Source: Paractinoplanes maris
GTDB taxonomy: Bacteria > Actinomycetota > Actinomycetes > Mycobacteriales > Micromonosporaceae
Length of the DNA stretch: 64,000 bases
Reading direction: 5' to 3'
Assembly: GCF_023544465.1 (NCBI RefSeq)
Contig: NZ_JALPVL010000001.1
Span: forward strand, 744,001-808,000
Positions within the stretch are counted from its first letter, which is position 1. The number at the start of each line of letters is the position of its first letter. Both the position numbers and the translations under genes were made by a program. Of this stretch, positions 42,310 to 50,605 are shown one piece after another. The notes beneath the pieces are model-generated. The model had not been told where the DNA came from and ran no database searches. It was given only the letters and a program-made list of their open reading frames with translations.

Positions 42310-42636
42310 GTGACCACCCCCACGGGCGTCCCGGACGACGCGTACTGGCAGCGACCAGATCCCGACTCCGCCCAGCCTGCCCGAGAGCCGGAGCGGCCCA
42401 CCCCGGATCCCGGCCCGGTCTACCCCGGCCCGCCGCGCACGCCGCCGCCGTCCCCGCACTGGCGCCCGCCGACCATCGCCAGCTCACCCCCGCCGCGCGA
42501 CATGCCCGCGCAGGACATGGACGCTCTGGACGATTCGGAAGGCTCCGCCCGCACAGTCACCTACGGCGTAGGCCTGGTGGCCGGCGCCATCGCGTTGATC
42601 CTGCTCTGTCTCCTCTGCGCCCGTTTCCTGTTCTGA
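42310..42636 (+). CDS. Small Pro-rich tail-anchored membrane protein
   Basis: A 108-residue protein with a Pro/Asp/Arg-rich N-terminal 75 residues and one C-terminal membrane helix (YGVGLVAGAIALILLCLLCARFLF), so it would sit as a tail-anchored protein with the head in the cytoplasm. GTG at 42310 is used; GTG at 42304 is possible. TACCGT at 42296-42301 could be a -10 box. No function can be assigned. Confidence 0.68.
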   Translation: MTTPTGVPDDAYWQRPDPDSAQPAREPERPTPDPGPVYPGPPRTPPPSPHWRPPTIASSPPPRDMPAQDMDALDDSEGSARTVTYGVGLVAGAIALILLCLLCARFLF

Positions 42637-42713
42637 CAAAGCTCCGGCGACGCCTCCGGCACTCCAGGCCCGACCCCGCCAGCGGACAGCGAGCCGGTCT
42701 GCACCCGGGCACC

Positions 42714-42822
42714 GCCAACCGTTCGCAGCCGAGCCGCGCCAACCACCCACACCCGAGCACGGCCAACCGTTCGCAGCCGAGCCGCGCCAACCACCCACAC
42801 CCCGAGCACCGCCAACTGTTCG
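42714..42822. repeat. Tandem repeat, 48-49 bp unit, about 2.3 copies
   Basis: Two near-identical units start at 42714 and 42762 (each opening GCCAACCGTTCGCAGCCGAG) and a third, truncated and with one change, starts at 42811. It lies in the gap between two gene ends and encodes nothing convincing. Confidence 0.8.
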
Positions 42823-42871
42823 GCGCGCCGAAGGCCAGGAACACAAAAGCCCCGGGGCGGAACAGCAGACC

Positions 42872-43348
42872 TCAGTAGGTGCCCCAGACGGCGGTCGCGC
42901 CGGAGTCTCCCGTTTGGTAGACGTAGTAGCCCGAGAGCGCCGCCAACACGATGAGCACGACGGCGGCGCCGACCTCGCCGATCAGAGGCAGGCGGGTGGC
43001 ACCGCGACGCCAGGTCAGGGCCACCATCACCAGGCTCACCACGCCGAGGGCCAGCGTGAACCAGGCGGTCAGCGAGCCGAAACCCATGTGGTCGTCAAGG
43101 AGCTCCTTGCCCGGGCCCTTCAGCCCCTGAGCCAGCAGGCGGTTGTACAGCTCCGTCCCGGAGGCCTTGGCCACCAGGGCCGACACCGGTGCGACGATCG
43201 CCAGCAGGCCGAGCGCCCACCCCATCCGGGGCCGCCAGCGGGGTACCAGCGCGTAGACCACCGCCCCGAGCGCGAGCAGCGGGACGAAAACGACCGCCGC
43301 GTGCAGCACGAGTACGTGCACGGGCAGGCCGTTGATCTGGTCGAACAC
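42872..43348 (-). CDS. DUF2231-type four-helix membrane protein
   Basis: A 158-residue protein with four membrane helices: about 11-33 (VLVLHAAVVFVPLLALGAVVYAL), 43-60, 91-110 and 121-140. The first helix carries the conserved HVLVLHAAVV with two histidines that could bind heme or metal, as proposed for the DUF2231 family. GTG at 43346-43348 has GGAGG seven bases upstream. Function unknown. Confidence 0.85.
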   Translation of the reverse strand: MFDQINGLPVHVLVLHAAVVFVPLLALGAVVYALVPRWRPRMGWALGLLAIVAPVSALVAKASGTELYNRLLAQGLKGPGKELLDDHMGFGSLTAWFTLALGVVSLVMVALTWRRGATRLPLIGEVGAAVVLIVLAALSGYYVYQTGDSGATAVWGTY

Positions 43349-43686
43349 GACGCCTCCTCAGGAACTGATCGAGCCGTCAGCTTAGAGTTGTCTGACGACG
43401 CAAACATCAACACATGGGCGTACGCCCGTCGGCCCGCGTTGGTTCACCCTTCAACCGACTTTGATCAACTGGCGTCTGACCAGGTTTTCAGCTGCTTCGT
43501 GAGCATGGCCTGCGGATCACCAAGCCGCGCCTCGCCGGGCCGGGAGCCCACCTCTCGAGACAGCCCGCCGGGCCGCCATCGGGCGCGGGCGGAGTCAGCT
43601 TCCCGAGCCTCAAACCCGTCTGACTAGGCGCGATCTGAAACTGAACGAGTTCAAGTTTGCCGGTCGGACGTGGCAATCTTGAGTGT
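43349..43686. other. 338-base divergent intergenic region
   Basis: No gene is seen. A 12-base palindrome TGAAC-GA-GTTCA at 43642-43653 lies 33 bases before the start at 43687 and could be an operator of that gene. The rest shows no clear promoter. Confidence 0.4.
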
Positions 43687-44544
43687 ATGAGCGTCGACGT
43701 CGGGTTGTTCGGACCGCAATCAGTCACTTGGAAGCTCCACCGCGAGCCGATCCTCCTGCTCGGCGGGTTGCGCTCCCTCTACCTGCAGGCGCTGCACCCG
43801 CGGGCCGTGGCCGGCGTGGCGCAGAACTCGGGCTACCGCGCCGACCCCTGGGGTCGCCTCAACCGCACATCGGAGTACGTGGGCACGGTCATCTACGGCA
43901 CCACCGACGAGGTCGAGCGGGCCGCGAGCCGCCTCCGCCGGCTGCATTCACGAATGACCGCGACCGACCCCCGTACGGGTGAGACCTTCCGCATCGACGA
44001 GCCCGACCTGCTGCGCTGGGTCCATGTGGCCGAGGTCGAGTCGTTCCTGACCACGGCGACGCGGGCGGGCCTCAAGCTGACCCCGGCCGAGGTCGATCAG
44101 TACTACACCGAGCAGCTGAGGTCGGCCGAACTGGTCGGTCTGGATCCGGCCACGGTGCCCGCGACGGCCGCCGAGATCGACGCCTACTACGAGTCGATGC
44201 GCCCCGGACTGAGCCTCACCAAGGAGAGCGCGGAGACCGCCTTCTTCCTCACCGTGCCGCCCGTGCCCAACTTCGGGAACCGCGCCCTGCGCCTGGGCAT
44301 GACGTTGGGCCCGGCCCGCTGGGCTTATCTGGGTGTCGCCGGCACCGCGGCCGCACTGCTCCCACCGTGGGCGAGGCGCCTTTACGGCGGCCTCGGCTGG
44401 CCCACCACCGACGTCACCGCCGACCTGTCGGCGCGAAGCATGCGCCTCCTGCTGGCAACGGTCCTCAACACGCTGCCGCGCAAATACCGCACTGCCCCCA
44501 TGCGCCAGGCTGCCCTGGCCCGCGCCAACGTCAGCGACGACTGA
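43687..44544 (+). CDS. Oxygenase MpaB family protein (DUF2236)
   Basis: A 285-residue helical protein of the MpaB/latex-clearing-like superfamily, whose better-known members bind heme b and cleave or oxygenate isoprenoid and phenolic substrates. Family marks: REPILLLGGLRSLYLQALHPRAVAGVAQNS at the N-terminus, with the probable heme-ligand histidine in ALHPR, YVGTVIYGT, and WVHVAEVESFL with a second histidine. ATG at 43687 is used. Substrate unknown; a 12-base palindrome upstream may be its operator. Confidence 0.87.
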   Translation: MSVDVGLFGPQSVTWKLHREPILLLGGLRSLYLQALHPRAVAGVAQNSGYRADPWGRLNRTSEYVGTVIYGTTDEVERAASRLRRLHSRMTATDPRTGETFRIDEPDLLRWVHVAEVESFLTTATRAGLKLTPAEVDQYYTEQLRSAELVGLDPATVPATAAEIDAYYESMRPGLSLTKESAETAFFLTVPPVPNFGNRALRLGMTLGPARWAYLGVAGTAAALLPPWARRLYGGLGWPTTDVTADLSARSMRLLLATVLNTLPRKYRTAPMRQAALARANVSDD

Positions 44545-44652
44545 TCCACTGACCGAGCCCCGTCAGCCGCGAAGCCGACCGACACGACCAGGGCACCACG
44601 AGCAACAGGCGACGTCAGCGCACGAGCCGGCCGCCGCGCGGAGCAGGCGAAA

Positions 44653-45552
44653 TCACGACGTGAGGGTCAGGTGCTCCACCGACGTCCACGGGTCTTTGGC
44701 GGGGGCCTCCCGGCCGGTGGGGCAGGATTTGCGGAAGTCGCACCACGAGCAGAGCGCCCCCGGATTGGTGGGGAACTCGGCGTCGGGATCGGCGCCGGCC
44801 GCCACGGCCTTTTCGGCGGCCATGATGTCGCGCGCCGTGTCCTCGGCCCGGCGGACCTGGCGGGCCAGTGACTCCTCGGTGTGCTCGTGCGACACGACCG
44901 TGCCGGTGGGCAGGTGGTGCAGCTCGACCCGATAGCTGGGGCGGCGGAACACCCGCTGCGCCGCATAGGCGTAGAGCGCCAGCGCCTGAGAACCGCGGGC
45001 GTCATCCGCGTCGAGCCCGGACCGGCCGGTCTTGTAGTCGACGATCACGGCCTCGGGCCCGTCGGCGCCGCGACGGGAGTCGATGCGGTCGGCCCGCCCG
45101 TTGAAGGCCAGCACCGCCGTCTTGGTGGCCACCACCCGCTCGACGCCGAGCGGCTCGTCGACCGGGTCGAGACCGTGGACGTAGGTCTCGAGCCAGCGCA
45201 AAGCCGCCCGATACGTCACCCGCTCCTGGTCGACGTCGCGATAACCCTCACGCACCCAGGTGGCCTTGAGGAGCCGGGGGAGCACGCCCGGCTCACGGCT
45301 CTCGACCGGAACGGCATACCAGTTCTTGAGGGCGGTGTGGACGCTCGCGCCCAGCGAGTTGTGCGCCCACGGCGGACCCTTGGGCGGCGTGGGCCGGTCG
45401 ACGTAGGAATAGCGGTAACGGCGGGGACAATCCGCGAACGCCCCGAGCTTGCTCGGCGTGCACACGAAGAGCCGCTCGGGCATGCCGGCGAAGCCGAGCT
45501 GCTCGGGCACCACGCTCGGAGTTCGCGCGTTGGGGGGTCTGGTGGAGGGCAC
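44653..45552 (-). CDS. RecB-family PD-(D/E)XK nuclease with Fe-S cysteines
   Basis: A 299-residue nuclease of the Cas4/AddB-like PD-(D/E)XK group. The core shows NGRADRID with the metal aspartate, then VIVDYKTG with D and K of the motif. One cysteine near residue 42 (ADCPRRYRYSY) and three at the C-terminus (CSWCDFRKSC) form the four-cysteine set that holds a [4Fe-4S] cluster in this group. No helicase lies nearby, and there is no CRISPR locus, so a repair role as in other actinobacteria is more likely than a Cas4 role. The start is GTG at 45552. Confidence 0.9.
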   Translation of the reverse strand: MPSTRPPNARTPSVVPEQLGFAGMPERLFVCTPSKLGAFADCPRRYRYSYVDRPTPPKGPPWAHNSLGASVHTALKNWYAVPVESREPGVLPRLLKATWVREGYRDVDQERVTYRAALRWLETYVHGLDPVDEPLGVERVVATKTAVLAFNGRADRIDSRRGADGPEAVIVDYKTGRSGLDADDARGSQALALYAYAAQRVFRRPSYRVELHHLPTGTVVSHEHTEESLARQVRRAEDTARDIMAAEKAVAAGADPDAEFPTNPGALCSWCDFRKSCPTGREAPAKDPWTSVEHLTLTS

Positions 45553-45588
45553 AGGACAATCCTGCCAGCCGGGTACGACAAGAAGCCG

Positions 45589-46206
45589 TCAGCCCTGGGC
45601 GATGTAAAGCTGGACGAAAGCGTCGATGGCGTCCGCGATCAGCTGCACCGCGATGGCCGCCAGCAGCAGACCGGCGATGCGGGTGAGCACCTCGATGCCG
45701 GCCGGTCGCAGCAGCTTGACGATGCCGCCCGAGAAGCGCAGCACCAGCCAGACGGTCAGCATGACCAGCACGATGCCGATGCCGATCACCACGTATTCGT
45801 CGAAGCCGTCGGCCCGCCGGACGAAGAGCATCGTGGCCACGATCGCGCCCGGCCCGGCCAGCAGCGGCGTCCCGATCGGCACCAGGGCGACGTTGCTCGT
45901 GCCACCCTGCTCGGACGGCTCGTCGGCCTTGCCGGTGAGCAGCTGCAACGCGACCAGGATGAGCAGCAGACCGCCCGCACCCTGCAACGCCGGCAGCTCC
46001 ACGTGCAGATAGTCGAGCAGAGTCTGCCCGGCCACCGCGAAACCGACGATCACCCCGAGCGCGAGCAGCACCGCCTGGGTGCCCGCCTTCATCCGGGCGC
46101 GCCCGTCCATCGACCCGGTCAGCGCCAGGAACACCGGAACCATGCCGGGCGGGTCGACGATCACCAGCAAAGTCACGAAGACCTCGCCGAGCAGCTTCAG
46201 ATTCAC
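45589..46206 (-). CDS. MarC family inner-membrane protein
   Basis: A 205-residue membrane protein with six helices and the MarC/NAAT layout: LVIVDPPGMVPVFLALT in the first helix pair, PIGTPLLAGPGAIVATMLF in the middle, and RFSGGIVKLLRPAGIEVLTRIAGLLLAAIAVQ at the end. Transport of small molecules has been suggested for the family but not shown generally. The start is GTG at 46204-46206, six bases after TACCGT, so it may be leaderless. Confidence 0.9.
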   Translation of the reverse strand: MNLKLLGEVFVTLLVIVDPPGMVPVFLALTGSMDGRARMKAGTQAVLLALGVIVGFAVAGQTLLDYLHVELPALQGAGGLLLILVALQLLTGKADEPSEQGGTSNVALVPIGTPLLAGPGAIVATMLFVRRADGFDEYVVIGIGIVLVMLTVWLVLRFSGGIVKLLRPAGIEVLTRIAGLLLAAIAVQLIADAIDAFVQLYIAQG

Positions 46207-46212
46207 CCGATC

Positions 46213-46218
46213 ACGGTA
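46213..46218 (-). promoter_or_regulatory. Candidate leaderless -10 box of the MarC gene
   Basis: TACCGT on the minus strand ends six bases before the GTG start. Confidence 0.45.
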
Positions 46219-46258
46219 GGGGTCAGGTGCCCCTCGACGCAGGTCGATGCGGCGGGCA

Positions 46259-47113
46259 TCACCCCAGGACCGGCACCCCGGTCGCGGCCGAGACGATCTT
46301 CTCGTACGCCTCGGGGTCGGTCAGGAAGGCGCCGAGCTGCACAGTCTTGTGCGTGCCGTGGAAGTCGGACGACCCGGTGACCACGAGACCGAGTTCGTCA
46401 GCGAGCGCGCGCACATGCTCCCGCTCGGCCGGCGAATGATCCTCGTGGTCGGCCTCGAGCCCGAACAACCCCGCGTCGGCCAGCTGGATGATCAGCTCGT
46501 CGGGCACGACCCGCCCGCGCACCGTCGCCCGCGGATGGGCGAAAACAGTCACGCCGCCGGCCGCCCGCACCGCTCGCACTGCTTCGAAGACGTCAAGGTC
46601 CGATTTCGGTACGAAGTATCGCGCGCCCAGCCACCGCGAGGCGAACGCCTCGTTCGTGGTGCGCACCAGCCCGGCCCGGATCAGCGCCTGGGCGATGTGC
46701 GGCCGCCCGACCGAGCCGCCCGCCGCGTAGCCGTACACCTCGTCCCAGGTGATCGGCACCCCGTCGGCGCTGAGCTTGGCCACGATCTTCTCGGCCCGCT
46801 GCTCCCGGTCCGTCCGCATGCGGGCCAGGTCGCCGGCCAGCCGCGGCTCGGCCGGATCGAAGAGGTAGGCCAGCATGTGCAGCGCGATCGGCCATTCCTC
46901 GGCCCCGAGCCAGCGGCAGGACAGCTCGGCCCCACGCACCAGCCGCAACCCGTCGGGCCGGGCCTGGGCGGCGGCCGACCAGCCACCGGTGGTGTCGTGA
47001 TCAGTGATAGCCATGACGTCGAGACCGGCCGCCGCACCGGCCCGCACCAGCTCGGCCGGGGTGAGCGTCCCGTCGCTGGCCGTCGAGTGGCAGTGCAGGT
47101 CGATTCGGGTCAC
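46259..47113 (-). CDS. PHP-domain phosphoesterase
   Basis: A 284-residue metal-dependent phosphoesterase of the PHP family, close in style to YciV/TrpH (5'-3' RNA exonuclease and 3',5'-nucleoside bisphosphate phosphatase). Metal ligands: IDLHCHSTASDG at the start, AITDHDTTGG near residue 36, the Glu in RGAELSC, FAHPRAT and the final TGSSDFHG. GTG at 47111-47113 is six bases after TAGCGT. Substrate in this organism is unproven; a nucleotide-processing role would complement cysQ. Confidence 0.9.
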   Translation of the reverse strand: MTRIDLHCHSTASDGTLTPAELVRAGAAAGLDVMAITDHDTTGGWSAAAQARPDGLRLVRGAELSCRWLGAEEWPIALHMLAYLFDPAEPRLAGDLARMRTDREQRAEKIVAKLSADGVPITWDEVYGYAAGGSVGRPHIAQALIRAGLVRTTNEAFASRWLGARYFVPKSDLDVFEAVRAVRAAGGVTVFAHPRATVRGRVVPDELIIQLADAGLFGLEADHEDHSPAEREHVRALADELGLVVTGSSDFHGTHKTVQLGAFLTDPEAYEKIVSAATGVPVLG

Positions 47114-47119
47114 CGCAAA

Positions 47120-47125
47120 ACGCTA
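47120..47125 (-). promoter_or_regulatory. Candidate leaderless -10 box of the PHP gene
   Basis: TAGCGT on the minus strand ends six bases before the GTG start, without a ribosome site. Confidence 0.5.
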
Positions 47126-47219
47126 CCGGCCCGGCGCACCCCGCTGCCGCCCACCGGGCACGATCCCTTCGTCACAGGATGCGTCGGCCCGGACCCGACC
47201 ACGTGCCGCGAGAAGCCGA

Positions 47220-48092
47220 TCAAGCGTCGTCGCCGTCGGTGTCCTTGCCCAGACGCGCCTCGACCGCCTGCGGCTCGTACATCTCCTCGACCACCCGCAG
47301 GTACAGCTCGTTGGGGTTGGGCAGGTGCTTGACCTCGCGAAGCGCCTGGTCCTGACCGGCCGACTCCAGCACGAACGTGCCATAGCTCAGCAAGCGGCCG
47401 AGCGCGGACTGCTCGTACTTCATGTCGGTGACCCGCAGCAGCGGCATCATGGCCACCCGGCGGGTGATGATGCCGTTGACCACCATCACCCGTTTGTTGG
47501 TCAGGATGAAGCGGTCGAAATACCAGTCGAAGACTTTCCAGGCGACCCAGCTGATCACGCCCAGCCAGATCAGGACGGCCACCGTCACCAGCCCGTTGAT
47601 GTCCTGCCGGGTCAGGAAGCCGGCCAGGTAGCCCAGGGCCAGCGTGGCGCCGGCCCCGATGCCGAGCGGCGTGGAGAGGTGGATCCAATGTCTCTTCCAC
47701 TCGCCGCGATAACGCTCGGTCGGGAAGAGATAGCGGGCGACCAGAGTGGTCGGTTCGTCCTCGAGCGGCAGCACCCGGCGCGGGCCGCCACCGCCCTCGG
47801 GTCCGAGGCCCTCGAGCTCCTCCTCGGTGAAGACGGGCGCCTCGTACTCCTCGCCACTGTCGTCATAGGCCGAGTCTTCGCGGTAGCCGGCGCTGCGGGC
47901 GTAACCGGCGTCCTCCGAGTAGCCCGCATCCGGCGAGTAACCGGCGTCGGGTGAGTAACCGGGACCGTCCGCATAGGCGCGACGTCGCCGTGCGTAATCG
48001 TGGTCGGGATCGCCGTCGAACGCCGGGTCGTTGTACCCGAAGCTCTCGTCGTCGTCCCCTCGAGGCTCGTGCGGCTCAGCTGGACCACCCAT
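47220..48092 (-). CDS. PH-domain (bPH2/YdbS-like) membrane protein with tandem Asp/Tyr repeats
   Basis: A 290-residue protein. Residues 1-90 are acidic and disordered with five tandem seven-residue units (GYSPDA, GYSEDA, GYARSA, GYREDS types). After VFTEEELEGLGPEGG comes a pair of membrane helices (about 143-182) and a bacterial PH domain with RFILTNKRVMVVNGIITRRVAMMPL, ending in an acidic tail. The Tyr/Asp repeat could be a phosphorylation or docking region. ATG at 48090-48092 lies six bases after TAGCAT, so the mRNA may be leaderless. Confidence 0.85.
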   Translation of the reverse strand: MGGPAEPHEPRGDDDESFGYNDPAFDGDPDHDYARRRRAYADGPGYSPDAGYSPDAGYSEDAGYARSAGYREDSAYDDSGEEYEAPVFTEEELEGLGPEGGGGPRRVLPLEDEPTTLVARYLFPTERYRGEWKRHWIHLSTPLGIGAGATLALGYLAGFLTRQDINGLVTVAVLIWLGVISWVAWKVFDWYFDRFILTNKRVMVVNGIITRRVAMMPLLRVTDMKYEQSALGRLLSYGTFVLESAGQDQALREVKHLPNPNELYLRVVEEMYEPQAVEARLGKDTDGDDA

Positions 48093-48098
48093 GGGGTG

Positions 48099-48104
48099 AT
48101 GCTA
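48099..48104 (-). promoter_or_regulatory. Candidate leaderless -10 box overlapping an upstream stop codon
   Basis: TAGCAT on the minus strand ends six bases before the ATG of the PH-domain gene. Its first three bases are the stop codon of the small membrane-protein gene. Confidence 0.5.
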
Positions 48105-48260
48105 AGCGACGAGGTTCGTGAAGAACGTGCCGAAGCCTCGGGCAATATCAGCGATCGTGCCCCCGAGTGACTCGAAGACCGATGCCGCCGAGTTCGGGTT
48201 GAAGGCGATGAAAAAGATCAAGAACGCGATACCAAGCCAGGTCAGAACCTTCTTGATCAT
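48102..48260 (-). CDS. Small single-helix membrane protein
   Basis: A 52-residue protein: MIKKVLTWLGIAFLIFFIAF forms one membrane helix, followed by NPNSAASVFESLGGTIADI and a short hydrophobic tail. ATG at 48258-48260 has AGGAGAAGG about nine bases upstream. I know similar small proteins from other actinobacteria beside PH-domain genes; function is unknown. A regulatory or assembly partner of the neighbouring membrane protein is a guess from position only. Confidence 0.78.
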   Translation of the reverse strand: MIKKVLTWLGIAFLIFFIAFNPNSAASVFESLGGTIADIARGFGTFFTNLVA

Positions 48261-48392
48261 GGCGGGCCTTCTCCTGTGGGTGCGGGTGACGGTCAGCGCC
48301 GCGGCAGTACTGACGGTATCAGTTTCGTCGCTCGGTGTGAACAATGTGGCCGAAAAGCCGATTCCATATCTGCAGGTCAGGGGCCGACTTGG

Positions 48393-49055
48393 CTAGGCCT
48401 TGCCCTGCAGGTACGGCGACGGCGCTCCGTACACGAGCTCGGACGGCACCCCCTCGCAGAGATCGTGCAGGACGACGTGCTCGGCGAGAAAGTAGCCCGC
48501 GCTTGCCGGCCACGCTACCGCATAGAGCCACATTCCTTTCGCCTCACTCACGTACGCGCTTCGATCTTCCGGGGACTTGACGCACCACAGTGGAGTGGGG
48601 TGCCCGGCTGCCTTGATCTTGGCGTGCGGTCCAGGGTGGCCGCTCCCGGCGATGAGCGCCTCGGCAATGAGGTGACCAGGGTCGATGCTGGGAATCCCGC
48701 CGAATCTGGTGCCCAGCCCGACCCCGGGCTGCTCGGCGATCAGCACGACGTCGGCCGGCCCGCCACCGAGCGGATCCGGCCCGCTGCAGGCGACCACCGA
48801 GGCTCGGACACCCGTACGATCGTCGCCGGCCCAGCCGACGCCGGTGACCATCCACCCGGCCGGCGGCGGCCACAGGCACCAGAACGGCGTCTGCTCCCCC
48901 GCCCCGGCCTGACGCTGGAGCATGCTGTCGACGATGTCGGCGTTGATGTGCTCCGCCACGTGCAACGGCGGGACCTCACCACAGTTGTCGCAGCGCCAGC
49001 CGGTGTGCATCAGGTCCGGCTTACGCACCTGTGCACCGCATCTGGGGCAACTCAC
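48393..49055 (-). CDS. Zinc-ribbon protein, actinobacterial DUF6758-type
   Basis: A 220-residue soluble protein with an N-terminal zinc ribbon (CPRCGAQVRKPDLMHTGWRC in the form CxxC and CDNC) and a conserved globular part with FWCLWPPPAGWMVTGVGWAGDD, ADVVLIAEQPGVGLGTRFGG and VSEAKGMWLYAVAWPASAGYFLAEHVVLHDL. No catalytic motif is evident. GTG at 49055 is used; GTG at 49067 is nearer to the GGAGG site but too close to it. The family name is recalled and should be checked. Confidence 0.72.
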   Translation of the reverse strand: MSCPRCGAQVRKPDLMHTGWRCDNCGEVPPLHVAEHINADIVDSMLQRQAGAGEQTPFWCLWPPPAGWMVTGVGWAGDDRTGVRASVVACSGPDPLGGGPADVVLIAEQPGVGLGTRFGGIPSIDPGHLIAEALIAGSGHPGPHAKIKAAGHPTPLWCVKSPEDRSAYVSEAKGMWLYAVAWPASAGYFLAEHVVLHDLCEGVPSELVYGAPSPYLQGKA

Positions 49056-49137
49056 TGTGACACCCACGCCTCCTACCGTGCGACTCCCGGGAGGCCGCGT
49101 CAAGCGGATCCGCAGAACCCGGGCTCATCAGCGAGAT

Positions 49138-49770
49138 TCACCCGGGCGGGGGTCCCGCGTGTGCGCGGATCCAGGCATGCATCGCGATGCCGCTGGCGAC
49201 CCCGGCGTTGATCGAGCGGGTCGAGCCGTACTGGGCGATCGAGAACAGCTCGGTGCAGGCCGCCCGGGCCGGCTCGGAGAGACCCGGCCCCTCCTGCCCG
49301 AACAGCAGGACGCAGCGCCTCGGCAGCGTGACGGTCTCCATCGGCTTGGAGCCCGGGAGGTTGTCGATCCCGATCACCGGCAGGTCCTGCCCGGCGGCCC
49401 AGGACACGAACTCCTCGATGGTCGGATGGTGACGCACGTGCTGGTAACGGTCGGTGACCATGGCACCGCGTCTGTTCCACCGGCGCAGGCCGACGATGTG
49501 CACCTCGGCCGCGAGGAAGGCGTTCGCGTTGCGCACGACGGTGCCGATGTTGAAGTCGTGCTGCCAGTTCTCGATGGCCACGTGGAAATCGTGCCGGCGA
49601 CTGTCCAGATCGGCGACGACGGCCTCACGGCGCCAGTAGCGGTAGCGGTCGACGACGTTGCGCCGATCGCCGTCGGCCAGCAGCTCAGGGTCGTAACGGG
49701 GGTCGTCGGGCCGGTCACCGGGCCACGGCCCCACACCGACGTCGGCCGACTCGTCCTCGGCGGCAATCAT
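49138..49770 (-). CDS. SpoU-family RNA 2'-O-methyltransferase
   Basis: A 210-residue SPOUT methylase with the three family motifs: FNIGTVVRNANAF (motif 1), LLFGQEGPGLSE (motif 2) and QYGSTRSINAGVASGIAMHAW (motif 3, which also forms the knot). It should methylate the ribose 2'-O of a tRNA or rRNA base; the target is not predictable. ATG at 49768-49770 follows a TAGCGT box by eight bases within a short palindrome CGGTTA-CGC-TAACCG. It is divergent from the thioredoxin region. Confidence 0.9.
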   Translation of the reverse strand: MIAAEDESADVGVGPWPGDRPDDPRYDPELLADGDRRNVVDRYRYWRREAVVADLDSRRHDFHVAIENWQHDFNIGTVVRNANAFLAAEVHIVGLRRWNRRGAMVTDRYQHVRHHPTIEEFVSWAAGQDLPVIGIDNLPGSKPMETVTLPRRCVLLFGQEGPGLSEPARAACTELFSIAQYGSTRSINAGVASGIAMHAWIRAHAGPPPG

Positions 49771-49917
49771 GGGCGGTTACGCTAACCGAACCGGCCCTCG
49801 CGCCTGGAAAAGGGTGGGGACGCAATGAGCGGCGGGGCCCTCCCCGGCACCCGCCGCCCACGCTCTGTTGAGACAGAGTCTGCCTCACCCTGCGTATCCA
49901 TGTGAAGGTTCCTCGCC

Positions 49918-49933
49918 TGTGACCCGGGTCACA
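49918..49933. promoter_or_regulatory. CRP/FNR-type palindrome
   Basis: TGTGACCCGGGTCACA is a perfect palindrome of the form TGTGA-N6-TCACA, the CRP consensus of enterobacteria and mycobacteria. It lies between the divergent SpoU and trxA genes, about 150 bases before the SpoU start and 290 before trxA. Confidence 0.6.
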
Positions 49934-50157
49934 TTTAACAACCTTTCCTATTACGTACGGCGAGAACGATCACCGAGGTCAGCGGCATTACGGGGTGACG
50001 GCTCGCGTGATGTCCGCATTCCTGGTCGTAAATCGGGCGCTACAACTTGGTCGGTTACCGGGAGCGCTCTCCTTACTAATCGTTACGATGAGTTGCCCCA
50101 GCTCCACACCGCGTTCCGATTTGGTGCTCCAGACCACGTGTCGTCCGGCCCTGGATC

Positions 50158-50184
50158 GGGAATGGCTGGTGCGAAGGATGGGTT
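50158..50184 (+). promoter_or_regulatory. Sigma-R (SigH)-type promoter of trxA
   Basis: GGGAAT (50158-50163), exactly 18 bases, then GTT (50182-50184). This matches the sigma-R/SigH consensus GGGAAT-N18-GTT for thiol-oxidative-stress genes. It lies about 40 bases before the trxA start. Confidence 0.8.
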
Positions 50185-50223
50185 TCACCGCACGAAAGCC
50201 AATTTCCCGTGGACGGAGACAAC

Positions 50224-50586
50224 ATGGCGACGACTGCGCTGACCGCTGAGAACTTCGACGAGGTCACCAACAAGGACGGCATCGTCCTGGTCGACTTCTG
50301 GGCGAGCTGGTGCGGGCCGTGCGTCCGCTTCGCCCCGACCTACGAGCGGTCTTCCGAGAAGCACACCGAGATCACCTTCGGCAAGGTCGACACCGAGGCG
50401 GAGCAGGCTCTCGCCGCGAAGTTCGACATTCGCTCGATCCCGACGATCATGGCCATCCGCGATGGCGTCATCGTCTTCTCCCAGCCCGGCGCTCTGCCCG
50501 AGTCCGCCCTGGAGAACCTGATCGAGCAGGTCGAGAAGCTGGACATGGACGAGGTCCGTCAGCAGCTGGCCGCCCACAGCCACTGA
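50224..50586 (+). CDS. trxA: Thioredoxin
   Basis: Cytoplasmic thiol-disulfide reductase of 120 residues, reduced by thioredoxin reductase. It has the single thioredoxin fold with the active site DFWASWCGPCVRFAP (WCGPC near residue 30) and the cis-proline in RSIPTIMAI. ATG at 50224 is chosen over the upstream GTG at 50209 because GGAG lies seven bases before it. The sigma-R-type promoter upstream fits induction by disulfide stress. A strong terminator with a T run follows. Confidence 0.95.
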   Translation: MATTALTAENFDEVTNKDGIVLVDFWASWCGPCVRFAPTYERSSEKHTEITFGKVDTEAEQALAAKFDIRSIPTIMAIRDGVIVFSQPGALPESALENLIEQVEKLDMDEVRQQLAAHSH

Positions 50587-50605
50587 CCCTCCCGTTTTCC
50601 TCGTC

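Larger units (their letters stand above)
49771..50223. other. 453-base regulatory region between SpoU methylase and thioredoxin
   Basis: No gene is convincing here. From left to right it holds a short palindrome CGGTTA-CGC-TAACCG (49774-49788), a CRP-type 16-base palindrome (49918-49933) and a sigma-R-type promoter (50158-50184). The stretch 49920-50150 is noticeably less GC-rich than the coding DNA on either side, as expected for control DNA. Confidence 0.6.

Noticed and set aside
44653..45552. Cas4 of a CRISPR system
   Set aside because: The nuclease has Cas4-like cysteines, but no cas genes or repeat arrays are present; the repair-type RecB-like reading is simpler.
49868..50242. Small plus-strand frames between the SpoU and thioredoxin genes
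   Set aside because: They cross the CRP-type site and sigma-R promoter, lack ribosome sites and have no recognisable product.
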